Assembly: GCF_023073915.1 (NCBI RefSeq)
Contig: NZ_JADPKK010000019.1
Coordinates: 372,001 to 436,000 of the forward strand
Reading direction: 5' to 3'
Length of the DNA: 64,000 bases
Source: Bradyrhizobium sp. 149
GTDB taxonomy: Bacteria; Pseudomonadota; Alphaproteobacteria; Rhizobiales; Xanthobacteraceae
Below, in pieces: positions 8,035-17,228 of the stretch; within the stretch, counting starts at the first letter, position 1, and each line of letters starts with the position of its first letter. The translations under genes were made by a program, and so were the position numbers. A model generated the notes under the pieces. That model saw only the letters and a program-made list of their open reading frames with translations. It searched no databases and was not told the DNA's origin.

Positions 8035-9390
8035 ATGAGCACATCCCTCTCCCCCCTGCTCGCGCCGATGCTGTCGAGCGTGGCCATGCGCGCGGTCTGC
8101 GACGACCGGTCGACCCTGCAGAACATGCTCGATTTCGAGGCAGCCCTGGCTCGAGCCGAAGCGGCCACGGGAGTGATTCCCGCGTCCGCGGCGGGTCCGA
8201 TCGAAGCCGCGTGCAAGGCCGATACCTTTGACATGGCTGCGCTGGCTGAGGCCGCGACGCGATCCGGCAATCTCGCGATCCCCTTGGTCAAGACCCTGAC
8301 CGCCAATGTCGGCAAGGCGGACGCAGAGGCCGCGCGCTACGTGCATTGGGGCGCCACCAGCCAGGACGTCATCGACACCGCGACCATGCTCATGCTCCGC
8401 GCCGGCATCGATGCGCTGGACGCCGACCTCAGCCGCGCCATCAAGGGTTTTGCCGCGCTGGCACGAGCCCACCGCAACACGGCAATGGTGGCGCGAACCT
8501 GGCTCCAGCACGCCCTACCGATGCCGTTCGGGCTGAAGGCCGCCGAATATGCTGCAAGCCTTGCCCGCGCCCGCTGCCGCCTGCGGCGGCTCTCCCGCGA
8601 GGGCCTCGCGCTGCAATTCGGCGGCGCCGCCGGCACCCTTGCAGCACTTGGCGACAAGGGGCTCGTCGTTTCCGAGCGGCTGGCGCAGGAGCTGAAGCTG
8701 CCGGTGCCGGAAGCGCCCTGGCATACCCATCGCGACCGCATCGCGGAGGCCGCTTCCTATTTCGCCATTCTCGCCGGCAGTTGCGGCAAGATCGCGCGGG
8801 ACGTCTCGCTGCTGATGCAGACCGACGTCGCCGAGGCGTTCGAGCCGGCTGGCGAAGGCCGCGGCGGCTCCTCGACCATGCCGCACAAGCGCAACCCGGT
8901 GGCCGCCGCAAGCGCGCTGGGCTGCGCGACCATGGCCCCGCAGCTCGCCGCGACGATCTTTGCCGCCCAGGTGCAGGACCACGAGCGCAGCGCCGGGCCC
9001 TGGCATGCGGAATGGCCGACACTGCCGCAACTGATGCTGGTCACCTCGGGCGGGCTCGCGGCGATCGTCGATATCGCCGAAGGGCTCGATGTCGACGCGG
9101 CGCGCATGCGCAGCAATCTCGATGCGACCCACGGCCTGATCATGGCGGAAGCGGTCACCTTCGCGCTGGCCGAGACGATCGGCAAGAGCGATGCGCATCA
9201 TGTCATCGAAGCCGCGAGCAAGCGCGCAGTGGCCGAGAAGAAACATCTGCGCGAGGTGCTGTCAGCCGATTCGCAGGTCACCGCGCATCTTTCGCCGGAA
9301 AATATTGCGGCATTGTTCGAGCCGATGGCCTATCAAGGGGCTTCCCAAGCCCTGATCGACCGCCTGCTCGACAGCCTCGAGCGCGAATAG
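8035..9390 (+). CDS. pcaB: 3-carboxy-cis,cis-muconate cycloisomerase
   Basis: 451 residues, the normal length for PcaB. It belongs to the fumarase/aspartase superfamily, with the signature GGSSTMPHKRNPVAA at about residue 280 and VHWGATSQDVIDTA at about residue 100. It converts 3-carboxymuconate to 4-carboxymuconolactone in the protocatechuate branch of the beta-ketoadipate pathway. pcaD and pcaC follow on the same strand, so all steps from carboxymuconate to beta-ketoadipate are encoded together. pcaGH (ring cleavage) and a pcaQ/pcaR regulator are not in the window. Confidence 0.93.
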   Translation: MSTSLSPLLAPMLSSVAMRAVCDDRSTLQNMLDFEAALARAEAATGVIPASAAGPIEAACKADTFDMAALAEAATRSGNLAIPLVKTLTANVGKADAEAARYVHWGATSQDVIDTATMLMLRAGIDALDADLSRAIKGFAALARAHRNTAMVARTWLQHALPMPFGLKAAEYAASLARARCRLRRLSREGLALQFGGAAGTLAALGDKGLVVSERLAQELKLPVPEAPWHTHRDRIAEAASYFAILAGSCGKIARDVSLLMQTDVAEAFEPAGEGRGGSSTMPHKRNPVAAASALGCATMAPQLAATIFAAQVQDHERSAGPWHAEWPTLPQLMLVTSGGLAAIVDIAEGLDVDAARMRSNLDATHGLIMAEAVTFALAETIGKSDAHHVIEAASKRAVAEKKHLREVLSADSQVTAHLSPENIAALFEPMAYQGASQALIDRLLDSLERE

Positions 9391-9426
9391 AGCAGCCCTG
9401 AGCGGAAATAAGACGGAGACGCCCGC

Positions 9427-10209
9427 ATGCCCATGATCGATGCCGACGGTTGCCTGATCAACGTCTCCGTCGAGGGCCGCGACGGCGGGCCGACGCTGAT
9501 GCTCTCCAACTCGCTCGGCTGCACGCTGCAGATGTGGGAGCCGCAGATGAAGGCGCTGACGCAGGTGTTCCGCGTCATCCGCTATGACCGCCGCGGCCAT
9601 GGCAAGTCCAACGTTCCGCCCGGCCCCTATACGATGGAGCGCTTCGGCCGTGACGTGCTCGCGATCCTCGACGACCTCAATATCGAGAAGGTGCACTGGT
9701 GCGGCCTGTCGATGGGCGGCATGGTCGGGCAATGGCTGGGCGCGAATGCGCCGGAGCGCTTCGGCAAGCTCATCCTCGCCAACACCTCCTGCTACTACGC
9801 CGAGCCGACCAAATGGCTTGAGCGCATCGACGCCGTGAAGAAGGGCGGCATCGCCGCCGTCGCCGACGCCGTTATCGCCGGCTGGCTCACCCAGGATTTC
9901 CGCGAGCGCGCGCCCGACATCGCCGCCAGGATGAAGGCGATGCTGCTGGCCTCCCCGGTCGAAGGCTATCTCGCCTGCTGCGAGGCGCTGTCGACGCTCG
10001 ACCAGCGCGCGCTGCTGCCGAAGATCAAAAGCCCGACGCTGGTGATCGCCGGCCGGCACGACATGGCGACGCCGATTTCAGCGGGTGAATTGATCCGCTC
10101 AAGCATTCCCGGCGCGAGCATGACCATCATCGACGCCGCCCACATTTCCAATGTCGAGCAGCCGCACGCGTTTACCGATGCGGTGGTGGGCTTTTTGACG
10201 CAGCGATAG
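9427..10209 (+). CDS. pcaD: 3-oxoadipate enol-lactonase
   Basis: 260 residues of alpha/beta-hydrolase fold. The nucleophile elbow is GLSMGG with Ser95; the oxyanion loop NSLGCTLQMW and YDRRGHGKS are typical of PcaD, and the catalytic His is near the end in DAAHISNVEQP. It hydrolyses beta-ketoadipate enol-lactone to beta-ketoadipate. It starts 36 bases after pcaB and is followed by pcaC, which supplies its substrate. Confidence 0.93.
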   Translation: MPMIDADGCLINVSVEGRDGGPTLMLSNSLGCTLQMWEPQMKALTQVFRVIRYDRRGHGKSNVPPGPYTMERFGRDVLAILDDLNIEKVHWCGLSMGGMVGQWLGANAPERFGKLILANTSCYYAEPTKWLERIDAVKKGGIAAVADAVIAGWLTQDFRERAPDIAARMKAMLLASPVEGYLACCEALSTLDQRALLPKIKSPTLVIAGRHDMATPISAGELIRSSIPGASMTIIDAAHISNVEQPHAFTDAVVGFLTQR

Positions 10210-10239
10210 CACAGCCGTCATTGCGAGCGGAGGATGGAC

Positions 10240-10632
10240 ATGGACGACCAGAAGCGCCGCGATGCCGGCATGAACGTGCGCCGAAAAGTGCTGGGCAATG
10301 CCTGGGTCGACAAGTCGATCGCGGGTCGCAATGCGTTCAACACCGATTTCCAGGACATGATCACCCGCTACGCCTGGGGCGAGATCTGGACGCGGCCGCA
10401 TTTCGACGAGCGCACGCGGCGGATCCTGGTAATCGGCACCATGGTCGCGCTTGGGCAATGGGACGAATTCCGCCTCCATGTGCGCGCGGCGCTCGCCGAG
10501 GGCGGTTTCACGCCCGACGACATCAAGGAAATCCTGCTGCAGCAGGCGATCTATTGCGGCGTGCCGGCGGTGAACCACGCCGTCAAGGAAGCCTCAGCGA
10601 TTGTGCAGGAGCTCGGCCTGCTCAAGACCTAA
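10240..10632 (+). CDS. pcaC: 4-carboxymuconolactone decarboxylase
   Basis: 130 residues, the length of free-standing PcaC. FDERTRRILVIGTMVALGQWDEF and then HVRAAL and CGVPAVNHA are hallmark stretches of the CMD family. It decarboxylates carboxymuconolactone to the enol-lactone used by PcaD. An ATG at 10234 is in frame, but GGAGG at 10229-10233 touches it, so the ATG at 10240 is the better start. Its last 39 bases overlap the convergent membrane-protein gene. Confidence 0.92.
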   Translation: MDDQKRRDAGMNVRRKVLGNAWVDKSIAGRNAFNTDFQDMITRYAWGEIWTRPHFDERTRRILVIGTMVALGQWDEFRLHVRAALAEGGFTPDDIKEILLQQAIYCGVPAVNHAVKEASAIVQELGLLKT

Positions 10633-11118
10633 CGGCGGGGTGGCCTCGGCAGTCTTCGCCGCCGTCGCGGGCCGTTCGATCACCACCACGATGGCGGCAC
10701 CTAGCAGGAGCAGGAGCTCGGTCGCGTGCAGCCGCAGCGCAGCCGTCTCGCCTACCTTCGAAGCCATGATCATGCTGGCGAAGGAGATCAGGCTGCCGAT
10801 CGCAAGCGCAATGCCGAGCGCCTCATCGCTGCCGCCGTTCTTGCGGATGCGGGGGATGCAGAGCAGCGCAAGGTAGATCGCAAAGAACGCCACCACCGTC
10901 AGTCGCCCCAACGCCAGCAGCCAGGCGGCGCGAACCGTGTCCGTCCCCGCCATCTGGAGATGGTCGCTGAGGAAAAGAGCCACTGCGACGCTCGGCCGCT
11001 CATAGAGGCCGTGCACCGGCGCCACCATGATATTGAAGGCGACGAGGGTCCAGGCCGGGATGAAATAGGCCGCCAGAAGTGCGCCATTTACAGAACCGAT
11101 CCGCCAATTTCCGAACAT
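10594..11118 (-). CDS. Small membrane protein, unknown function
   Basis: 174 residues with about four hydrophobic segments: roughly 12-32 (ALLAAYFIPAWTLVAF), 65-90 (LALGRLTVVAFFAIYLALL), 103-122 (LGIALAIGSLISFASMIMA) and 133-148 (LLLLLGAAIVVVI). I do not recognise a family. It is convergent with pcaC and overlaps it by 39 bases, and is divergent from the liv operon. Nothing in the sequence indicates a substrate. Confidence 0.7.
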   Translation of the reverse strand: MFGNWRIGSVNGALLAAYFIPAWTLVAFNIMVAPVHGLYERPSVAVALFLSDHLQMAGTDTVRAAWLLALGRLTVVAFFAIYLALLCIPRIRKNGGSDEALGIALAIGSLISFASMIMASKVGETAALRLHATELLLLLGAAIVVVIERPATAAKTAEATPPLGLEQAELLHNR

Positions 11119-11462
11119 GCCGCTTCCCGCTTCGCTTGGCCCGCGCCTTCGATGGAAGGCTTTGCCGGGAGCTAACTCGCATCAGACTGTGGCGGCAATT
11201 TAAACCCTTTGTTTACCTTAACTGCCTCCCGACTGGGCATCCACTTGGGGCTCTCGCGGACCGGTTCCGCCCATTGCGGGGGAACCGGAGCGCCAAATGA
11301 TCTTTGTAAAAGCCTCGATGCGGAGGCGGGGCCGGTTGCAGCCGCCAGTTCCCTCCTGTTACAAAACCAGAATGCTTAAGGGCTGCCGGGGCCCGAGAAG
11401 AAACTAGCACTCTCTCTCGAAGAGCTCCCTTTGAGCCGCGTCAGATTTGGGTACGGCAGCCT
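11119..11462. promoter_or_regulatory. 344-base intergenic region upstream of the liv operon
   Basis: No ORF is supported here. It separates the divergent membrane-protein gene and livH and must hold promoters for both. The only clear structure is a perfect 8-bp inverted repeat CCGGTTCC/GGAACCGG at 11261-11288 with a 12-base spacer, about 175 bases before livH; it could be an operator or a hairpin. AT-rich stretches occur at 11199-11220. Confidence 0.4.
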
Positions 11463-12380
11463 ATGGATTATTTCGCCCAGCAGCTCATCAACGGCCTCGT
11501 GCTCGGCTCCATCTACGGCCTGATCGCGATCGGCTACACGATGGTCTACGGCATCGTCGGCATGATCAACTTCGCCCATGGCGACGTCTTCATGATCGGC
11601 GGCTTCATCGCACTGATCACCTTCCTTCTCCTGGTCTCGACCGGGCTGACCGCGGTTCCAGTCATCCTGCTTATCGTGATCCTGGTCTCCATGGCGATCA
11701 CCGCCCTGTATGGCTGGACCATCGAGCGCATCGCCTACCGTCCGCTGCGCCACTCCTTCCGCCTCGCCCCGATGCTGTCGGCGATCGGCATGTCGTTCGT
11801 GCTGACCAACTATTCGCAGGTGGCGCAAGGCGCGCGGGTGAAGCCAGTGCCGCCAGTGATCACCGGCGGCTATACGCTGCACGAGAGCGCCGATGGCTTC
11901 GTGATCCAGCTCTCCAACATCCAGATCGTGGTGGTCATCACCACGATCGTGCTGCTGGCGATCTTCACTTGGCTGGTGTCACGCACCCGGCTCGGGCGCG
12001 ACATGCGCGCCTGCGAGCAGGACCAGACCATGGCAGCGCTGCTCGGCGTCAACGTCGACCGCACGATCTCCATGACCTTCGTGATCGGTGCTGCGCTCGC
12101 CGCAGTGGCCGGCCTGATGTACCTGCTCTATTACGGCCTGGTGGATTTCTTCATGGGCTTTGTCGCCGGCATAAAGGCGTTCACCGCGGCCGTGCTCGGC
12201 GGCATCGGCTCGCTGCCGGGCGCGATGCTCGGCGGCCTCGCGATCGGGCTGATCGAGACGTTCTGGTCCGCCTATTTCTCGGTCGAATACAAGGATGTCG
12301 CGGCGTTCTCGATTCTGATCGTCGTGCTGATCTTCATGCCGACCGGCCTGCTCGGTCGTCCCGAAGTCGAAAAAGTCTGA
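11463..12380 (+). CDS. livH: Branched-chain amino-acid ABC transporter permease LivH
   Basis: 305 residues, highly hydrophobic, with about eight membrane spans. GLVLGSIYGLIAIGYTMVYGI at the start and the GxxINFAHG motif (GMINFAHGDVFM) are diagnostic of LivH, as is the late GGIGSLPGAMLGG loop that contacts the ATPase. It forms the inner-membrane channel with LivM. It is first in livHMGF and lies just ahead of livM. Confidence 0.95.
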   Translation: MDYFAQQLINGLVLGSIYGLIAIGYTMVYGIVGMINFAHGDVFMIGGFIALITFLLLVSTGLTAVPVILLIVILVSMAITALYGWTIERIAYRPLRHSFRLAPMLSAIGMSFVLTNYSQVAQGARVKPVPPVITGGYTLHESADGFVIQLSNIQIVVVITTIVLLAIFTWLVSRTRLGRDMRACEQDQTMAALLGVNVDRTISMTFVIGAALAAVAGLMYLLYYGLVDFFMGFVAGIKAFTAAVLGGIGSLPGAMLGGLAIGLIETFWSAYFSVEYKDVAAFSILIVVLIFMPTGLLGRPEVEKV

Positions 12381-12385
12381 CGGTC

Positions 12386-13711
12386 GTGCGCGTGAAAACT
12401 CCCTCAATCAATACGGCCAAAGCTCCATCGGGGATCCCCGCTCTCCTGAAGACCGCCGGCTTCAACGCACTGATCGCGCTGGTGCTGTTCTCGCTGATGG
12501 TCGGCGTCCGCACCGAAGCCGGCTCCGACGGCCAGCTCACCTATTGGACGCGCTTCGGCGAGGTCGCCTCCCTCGTCGCCGCCGTGTTCGGCGGCTCGAT
12601 CGTGATCGAGCTGCTCAAGCAATGGATCGGTCCGACCGGCGCCGAGAAGCTGGTGCCGCCCGCGGTGCAGAGCGGAATGTCGTTCCTCGGCCGCTATCTC
12701 GCACCGGCGCTCCTGATCTTCACGCTGCTGGTGCCCGTGATCTTCTATGACCAGCGCTACATCCTCGACCTCGCAATCCTCGTGCTCACCTATGTGATGC
12801 TGGGCTGGGGGCTGAACGTCGTGGTTGGCCTCGCCGGCCTGCTCGATCTCGGCTACGTCGCGTTCTATGCGGTGGGCGCCTATTCCTACGCGCTGCTTGC
12901 CACCAATTTCGGCTGGTCATTCTGGATCTGCCTGCCGCTTGCCGGCATCCTTGCCGCATTCTGGGGCGTGCTGCTCGGCTTCCCGGTGCTGCGCCTGCGC
13001 GGCGACTACCTCGCCATCGTGACGCTCGCCTTCGGCGAAATCATCCGCCTCGTCATCATCAATTGGCAGGAGCTGACCGGCGGCCCCAACGGCGTCTCCA
13101 GCATTCCCCGCCCCTCCTTCTTCGGCATTCCGCTCGACAACAGCGACAACGGGCTCGCCGCCAGGCTCGGTATCGAATATTCGCCGACCCACCGTATCGT
13201 CTTCCTGTTCTACCTGATCCTGGCGCTTGCGCTGCTCACCAACTGGGTGACGATCCGGCTGCGCCGCCTGCCGATCGGCCGAGCCTGGGAAGCGTTGCGC
13301 GAGGACGAGGTCGCCTGCCGCGCGCTCGGTATCAACACCACGACCACCAAGCTCACCGCATTTGCGACCGGTGCGATGTTCGGCGGCTTTGCCGGCGCGT
13401 TCTTCGCGACCCGCCAGGGCTTCATCAGTCCGGAATCTTTCACTTTCCAGGAATCGGCGCTGGTGCTCGCCATCGTCGTGCTCGGCGGTATGGGCTCGCA
13501 GCTTGGCGTGGCGCTCGCGGCGCTCGCCATGATCGGCGGTTTCGAACTGTTCCGGAGCCTCGAGAGCTATCGCATGCTGGTGTTCGGCATGGCCATGGTG
13601 CTGATCATGATCTGGCGGCCGCGCGGCCTCATCGGCCATCGCGCACCGACCGTGTATCTGACCAAGGCACACGCGATTTCCTCCGACCTCGTCAAAGAGG
13701 GGCACGGATGA
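12386..13711 (+). CDS. livM: Branched-chain amino-acid ABC transporter permease LivM
   Basis: About 441 residues if it starts at the GTG at 12386, five bases after livH; a second GTG at 12392 is equally possible and no ribosome site separates them. The frame is open upstream through livH, but that part is an out-of-frame shadow and not a fusion. The first ~150 residues are an extra hydrophobic region seen in longer LivM proteins. LGWGLNVVVGLAGLLDLGYVAFYAVGAY and the later GGMGSQLGVALAAL are LivM signatures. The stop overlaps the livG ATG. Confidence 0.92.
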   Translation: MRVKTPSINTAKAPSGIPALLKTAGFNALIALVLFSLMVGVRTEAGSDGQLTYWTRFGEVASLVAAVFGGSIVIELLKQWIGPTGAEKLVPPAVQSGMSFLGRYLAPALLIFTLLVPVIFYDQRYILDLAILVLTYVMLGWGLNVVVGLAGLLDLGYVAFYAVGAYSYALLATNFGWSFWICLPLAGILAAFWGVLLGFPVLRLRGDYLAIVTLAFGEIIRLVIINWQELTGGPNGVSSIPRPSFFGIPLDNSDNGLAARLGIEYSPTHRIVFLFYLILALALLTNWVTIRLRRLPIGRAWEALREDEVACRALGINTTTTKLTAFATGAMFGGFAGAFFATRQGFISPESFTFQESALVLAIVVLGGMGSQLGVALAALAMIGGFELFRSLESYRMLVFGMAMVLIMIWRPRGLIGHRAPTVYLTKAHAISSDLVKEGHG

Positions 13712-14538
13712 GCCCCGACCAGATTCTCGAGGTCGACCGGCTCACCATGCGCTTCGGCGGCATCGTCGCGGTGCAGGACCTGTCGTTTGCGGCCGAGCGG
13801 AAGAAGATCACCGCCCTGATCGGACCCAACGGCGCCGGCAAGACCACGGTCTTCAACTGCATCACCGGGTTCTACAGGCCGAGCGGCGGCGCGATCCGCC
13901 TCACCCATGACGGCAAGGTGATCGCGCTGGAGCGGCTGAACGATTTCCGCATCGCCAAGCAGGCCAAGGTCGCCCGCACCTTCCAGAACATTCGCCTGTT
14001 TCCCGGCATGACCGCGCTGGAAAACCTGATGGTGGCGCAGCACAACGCGCTGATGCGCGCCTCCGGCTTCACCTTCCTCGGACTCATTGGTGCGCCCGGC
14101 TACCGCGACGCCGAGAAGTGCGCGATCGATCTCGCCACCGACTGGCTCAAGCGGGTCAATTTGCTCGATCGCGCCGACGACGCCGCCGGTAATTTTGCCT
14201 ATGGCGACCAGCGACGGCTCGAGATCGCACGTGCGATGTGCACCGAGCCCGCGCTCTTGTGCCTGGACGAACCCGCCGCCGGCCTCAATGCGCGCGAGAG
14301 CGCCGCCCTGAGCGAGCTGCTGCTGTCGATCCGCGACGAGCTCGGCACCTCGATCCTGCTGATCGAGCACGACATGTCTGTGGTGATGGAGATCTCCGAC
14401 CACATTGTGGTGATGGACCATGGTGTGAAGATCGCGGAAGGCTCCCCGCGCGAGGTTCGCGACGATCCAAAGGTGATCGCCGCCTATCTCGGCACCGATG
14501 AGGAAGAGGCGGTGGCCGTGATGGAGAGCGGGTCGTGA
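13708..14538 (+). CDS. livG: Branched-chain amino-acid ABC transporter ATP-binding protein LivG
   Basis: 276 residues. Walker A is GPNGAGKTTVFN at about 35, Q-loop in ARTFQNIRLFPGMTALEN, ABC signature region FAYGDQRRLEIARAM (the usual LSGGQ is YGDQR in this subfamily), and Walker B ALLCLDEPAAGLN. The TFQNIRLF and IEHDMSVVMEISD segments identify LivG. It starts with ATGA overlap on livM and its end overlaps livF by 4 bases, so the four genes are translationally coupled. Confidence 0.94.
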   Translation: MSPDQILEVDRLTMRFGGIVAVQDLSFAAERKKITALIGPNGAGKTTVFNCITGFYRPSGGAIRLTHDGKVIALERLNDFRIAKQAKVARTFQNIRLFPGMTALENLMVAQHNALMRASGFTFLGLIGAPGYRDAEKCAIDLATDWLKRVNLLDRADDAAGNFAYGDQRRLEIARAMCTEPALLCLDEPAAGLNARESAALSELLLSIRDELGTSILLIEHDMSVVMEISDHIVVMDHGVKIAEGSPREVRDDPKVIAAYLGTDEEEAVAVMESGS

Positions 14539-15275
14539 CTGCGCCCACTCCCCTGCTCGCGATTCGCAGCCTTCGCGCCGCCTACGGCAAGATCGAGGCG
14601 CTGAAAGGCGTCGACCTCGAGATCAACGCCGGCGAGATCGTGGCGCTGATCGGCGCCAACGGCGCCGGCAAGTCGACGCTGATGATGACGATCTTCGGCA
14701 AGCCGCGCGCCCGCGCCGGCCAGATCCTGTACGAAGGCCGCGACATCACCGAAGTGCCGACCCACGAGATCGCGCATTTGCGCATCGCGCAGTCGCCGGA
14801 AGGCCGCCGCATCTTCCCGCGCATGAGCGTGGCGGAAAACCTCCAGATGGGGGCGGACGCCACCGAATGCAGTGATGCCGAAGGCGAGGCGACGCTACAA
14901 CGCGTGTTCATGCTGTTTCCGCGGCTGAAGGAACGCTACGCCCAGCGCGGCGGAACCTTATCCGGCGGCGAGCAACAGATGCTCGCGATCGGCCGCGCCT
15001 TGATGAGCCGTCCTCGACTGCTCCTGCTCGACGAGCCCTCGCTCGGTCTGGCGCCGCTGATCGCGCGCCAGATTTTCGATGCGATCCGCACTCTGAACCG
15101 GCAGGACGGCCTGACCGTACTGATCGTCGAGCAGAACGCCAACCATGCGCTCAAGCTCGCCCATCGCGGCTATGTCATGGTCAATGGCCTGATCACGCTG
15201 GCCGGGACCGGCGCCGAGTTGTTGCAGCGCCCCGAGATTCGCGCCGCCTACCTGGAAGGTGGCCGGCACGGTTGA
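14535..15275 (+). CDS. livF: Branched-chain amino-acid ABC transporter ATP-binding protein LivF
   Basis: 246 residues, GTG start overlapping the livG stop. Walker A GANGAGKSTLMM, SPEGRRIFPRMSVAENL, signature LSGGEQQMLAIGRALM and Walker B LLLLDEPSLGLAP are all intact; VEQNANHALKLAHRGYVM is the LivF H-loop region. It pairs with LivG to power the importer. The binding-protein gene follows after 171 bases. Confidence 0.94.
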   Translation: MTAPTPLLAIRSLRAAYGKIEALKGVDLEINAGEIVALIGANGAGKSTLMMTIFGKPRARAGQILYEGRDITEVPTHEIAHLRIAQSPEGRRIFPRMSVAENLQMGADATECSDAEGEATLQRVFMLFPRLKERYAQRGGTLSGGEQQMLAIGRALMSRPRLLLLDEPSLGLAPLIARQIFDAIRTLNRQDGLTVLIVEQNANHALKLAHRGYVMVNGLITLAGTGAELLQRPEIRAAYLEGGRHG

Positions 15276-15446
15276 GGCCGCCCAAGACGAACCGGTGCGG
15301 ACCCGCATGCGGCCGAATGTGGCGAGATATCTCCGCCAATGCCCGTATTTTGCCGGTGACTTCTCCCAAAATTCATTCAAGAATGGCGCCGGTTCGAACC
15401 GGGCATGTCCGGCAACGTCCACAGGCGACCACCCTCGAGGTATCTC

Positions 15447-16565
15447 ATGAAATCACTGAAGCTCATCGGTCTGGCATTCGGCGCATCGATCGCGCTATCG
15501 AGCGCGGCATTCGCGCAGGATGTCACCGTCGCAGTCGCCGGTCCGATGACCGGCGGCGAGTCCGCCTTCGGCCGCCAGATGAAGAACGGCGCCGAAATGG
15601 CCGTGGCCGACATCAACGCGGCCGGCGGCCTCAACGGCAAGAAGCTCGCGCTGTCCGTCGAGGACGACGCCTGCGATCCAAAACAGGCGCGCTCGATCGC
15701 CGAGAAGATCGCCGGCGCGAAAATACCTTTCGTGGCCGGGCATTATTGCTCGTCGTCGTCGATTCCGGCTTCGGAAGCCTATGCCGACGGTAACGTGCTC
15801 CAGATTACCCCTGCCTCCACCAATCCGAAATTCACCGATAGCGGACTGTGGAACGTGGCGCGCGTCTGCGGCCGCGACGACCAGCAGGGCCTGGTCGCCG
15901 CCCAGTACATCGCCAAGAACTACAAGGGCAAGAATATCGCCATCCTCAACGACAAGACCACCTACGGCAAGGGTCTTGCGGACGAGACCAAGAAGGCGCT
16001 CAACAAGGCCGGCGTCACCGAGAAGATGTACGAGTCCTACAACAAGGGCGACAAGGACTTCAACGCGATCGTCTCGCGGCTGAAGCGCGACAATATCGAT
16101 CTCGTCTATGTCGGGGGCTACCATCAGGAGAGCGGCCTTCTCCTGCGCCAGATGCGCGACCAGGGCCTCAAGACCGTGCTGATGGCCGGCGACGCGCTCG
16201 CCGACAAGGAATACGCCTCCATCACCGGCCCGGCCGGCGAAGGCACGCTGTTCACCTTCGGCCCCGATCCGCGCAACAAGCCGACCGCGAAGAAGATCGT
16301 CGAAGCCTTCAAGGCCAAGAACATCGACCCCGAGGGCTACACGCTCTACACCTACGCGGCGATGCAGGTCTGGTCGGAAGCGGCCAAGAAGGCCGGCACC
16401 ACCGACGCTAAGAAGGTCATGGCGGCGATCAAGGCCGGCAAATGGGACACCGTGATCGGGCCGATCGAGTACGACGCCAAGGGCGACATCAAGCAGCTCG
16501 ACTACGTCGTCTACAAATGGGACGCCAAGGGCGGCTACGCCGCGATCAGCGGCAACGGCACGTAA
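15447..16565 (+). CDS. livK: Branched-chain amino-acid ABC transporter substrate-binding protein
   Basis: 372 residues from the ATG at 15447 (ribosome site GAGG nearby); an upstream ATG at 15405 adds a non-signal leader and is unlikely. Residues 1-23 are a signal peptide ending AFA. VAVAGPMTGGESAFGRQMKNGAEMAV is the typical opening of periplasmic binding proteins of type I (LivJ/LivK), with DDACDPKQARSIAEK next. It binds branched-chain or other hydrophobic amino acids; the exact ligand is not readable. It is the fifth liv gene and ends at a strong terminator. Confidence 0.92.
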   Translation: MKSLKLIGLAFGASIALSSAAFAQDVTVAVAGPMTGGESAFGRQMKNGAEMAVADINAAGGLNGKKLALSVEDDACDPKQARSIAEKIAGAKIPFVAGHYCSSSSIPASEAYADGNVLQITPASTNPKFTDSGLWNVARVCGRDDQQGLVAAQYIAKNYKGKNIAILNDKTTYGKGLADETKKALNKAGVTEKMYESYNKGDKDFNAIVSRLKRDNIDLVYVGGYHQESGLLLRQMRDQGLKTVLMAGDALADKEYASITGPAGEGTLFTFGPDPRNKPTAKKIVEAFKAKNIDPEGYTLYTYAAMQVWSEAAKKAGTTDAKKVMAAIKAGKWDTVIGPIEYDAKGDIKQLDYVVYKWDAKGGYAAISGNGT

Positions 16566-16606
16566 GCACGCTTGCCGGGCCTGAAGGCCCCATCCAATCA
16601 TCACCG

Positions 16607-16634
16607 CGCCCCGGCTTTGCCCGGGGCGTTTCTT
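16607..16634 (+). terminator. Rho-independent terminator of the liv operon
   Basis: CGCCCCGG and CCGGGGCG form an 8-bp GC stem with a 6-base loop, followed by TTTCTT, 42 bases after the binding-protein stop. Just before it, GGGCCTGAAGGCCC forms a smaller hairpin. Confidence 0.8.
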
Positions 16635-16646
16635 CCTGCGCTAGCG

Positions 16647-17033
16647 TCAGCCGACTGCGGGCAGCTCGTCGTCCACTGCGGCTTGGGCCTTCCGCAGTGC
16701 TTGAAGAAGATCGTTCGGCCGAAACGGCTTTTGCAGGCAGACCACGTTGGCGAGATGGGGCGATTGTTCCATGAAATCCAGCGCCGTCATCCCCGACACG
16801 GCAACGACCGGAAGCCCCGGTGCAAGCTCGCGCAGGGTCGCGATGACATCGACGCCGCTGCTGTCGCCGAGGAAAATGTCCACGATTGCCGCGTCGAAAC
16901 AGGCCTCACTGAAGGCTTTCACCCCGGCTGCGCCGCTGTCGGCCTCGACGACGTCGTAACGGTGGACGCGCAGCACGATCGCGACCATCGCACGGACGTC
17001 CTTCTGGTCGTCGATGATGAGTACGCGGGGCAT
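16647..17033 (-). CDS. Single-domain response regulator (receiver only)
   Basis: 128 residues, only a CheY-type receiver. The acidic pocket is IDDQ (residues 7-9), the phosphoacceptor Asp52 is in AIVDIFLGD, the switch Ser is in VVAVSGM and the conserved Lys is in LQKPF. With no output domain it probably acts through protein contacts or in a phosphorelay. It is divergent from the hybrid histidine kinase, which has its own receiver; pairing of the two is likely but inferred from position. Confidence 0.88.
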   Translation of the reverse strand: MPRVLIIDDQKDVRAMVAIVLRVHRYDVVEADSGAAGVKAFSEACFDAAIVDIFLGDSSGVDVIATLRELAPGLPVVAVSGMTALDFMEQSPHLANVVCLQKPFRPNDLLQALRKAQAAVDDELPAVG

Positions 17034-17228
17034 AGGGAACGACTCCCTGAGATCAAAATGCCTGATTCAAACCTGGAACCCTTAGCGGCGGGAGGGCATT
17101 GTGGCACCGTCCAGTAAAGCGCATCTTACCCGATCCCTGGTGCGCGTTCCCAATAAAATTAAGTAAACTGTAACCTTCGGTTGAGTCGCGGTGGGTTTTT
17201 CCATGGTGCGTGCCCAGAACCCGCTACC

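Noticed and set aside
8346..9401. A 351-codon plus-strand frame inside pcaB
   Set aside because: Arg/Gly/Ala-rich out-of-frame shadow; pcaB carries the real superfamily signature.
11447..13711. A single 754-codon frame that looks like a LivH-LivM fusion
   Set aside because: The part over livH is in a different frame from livH and reads as Arg/Pro-rich shadow sequence; true LivM begins near 12386.
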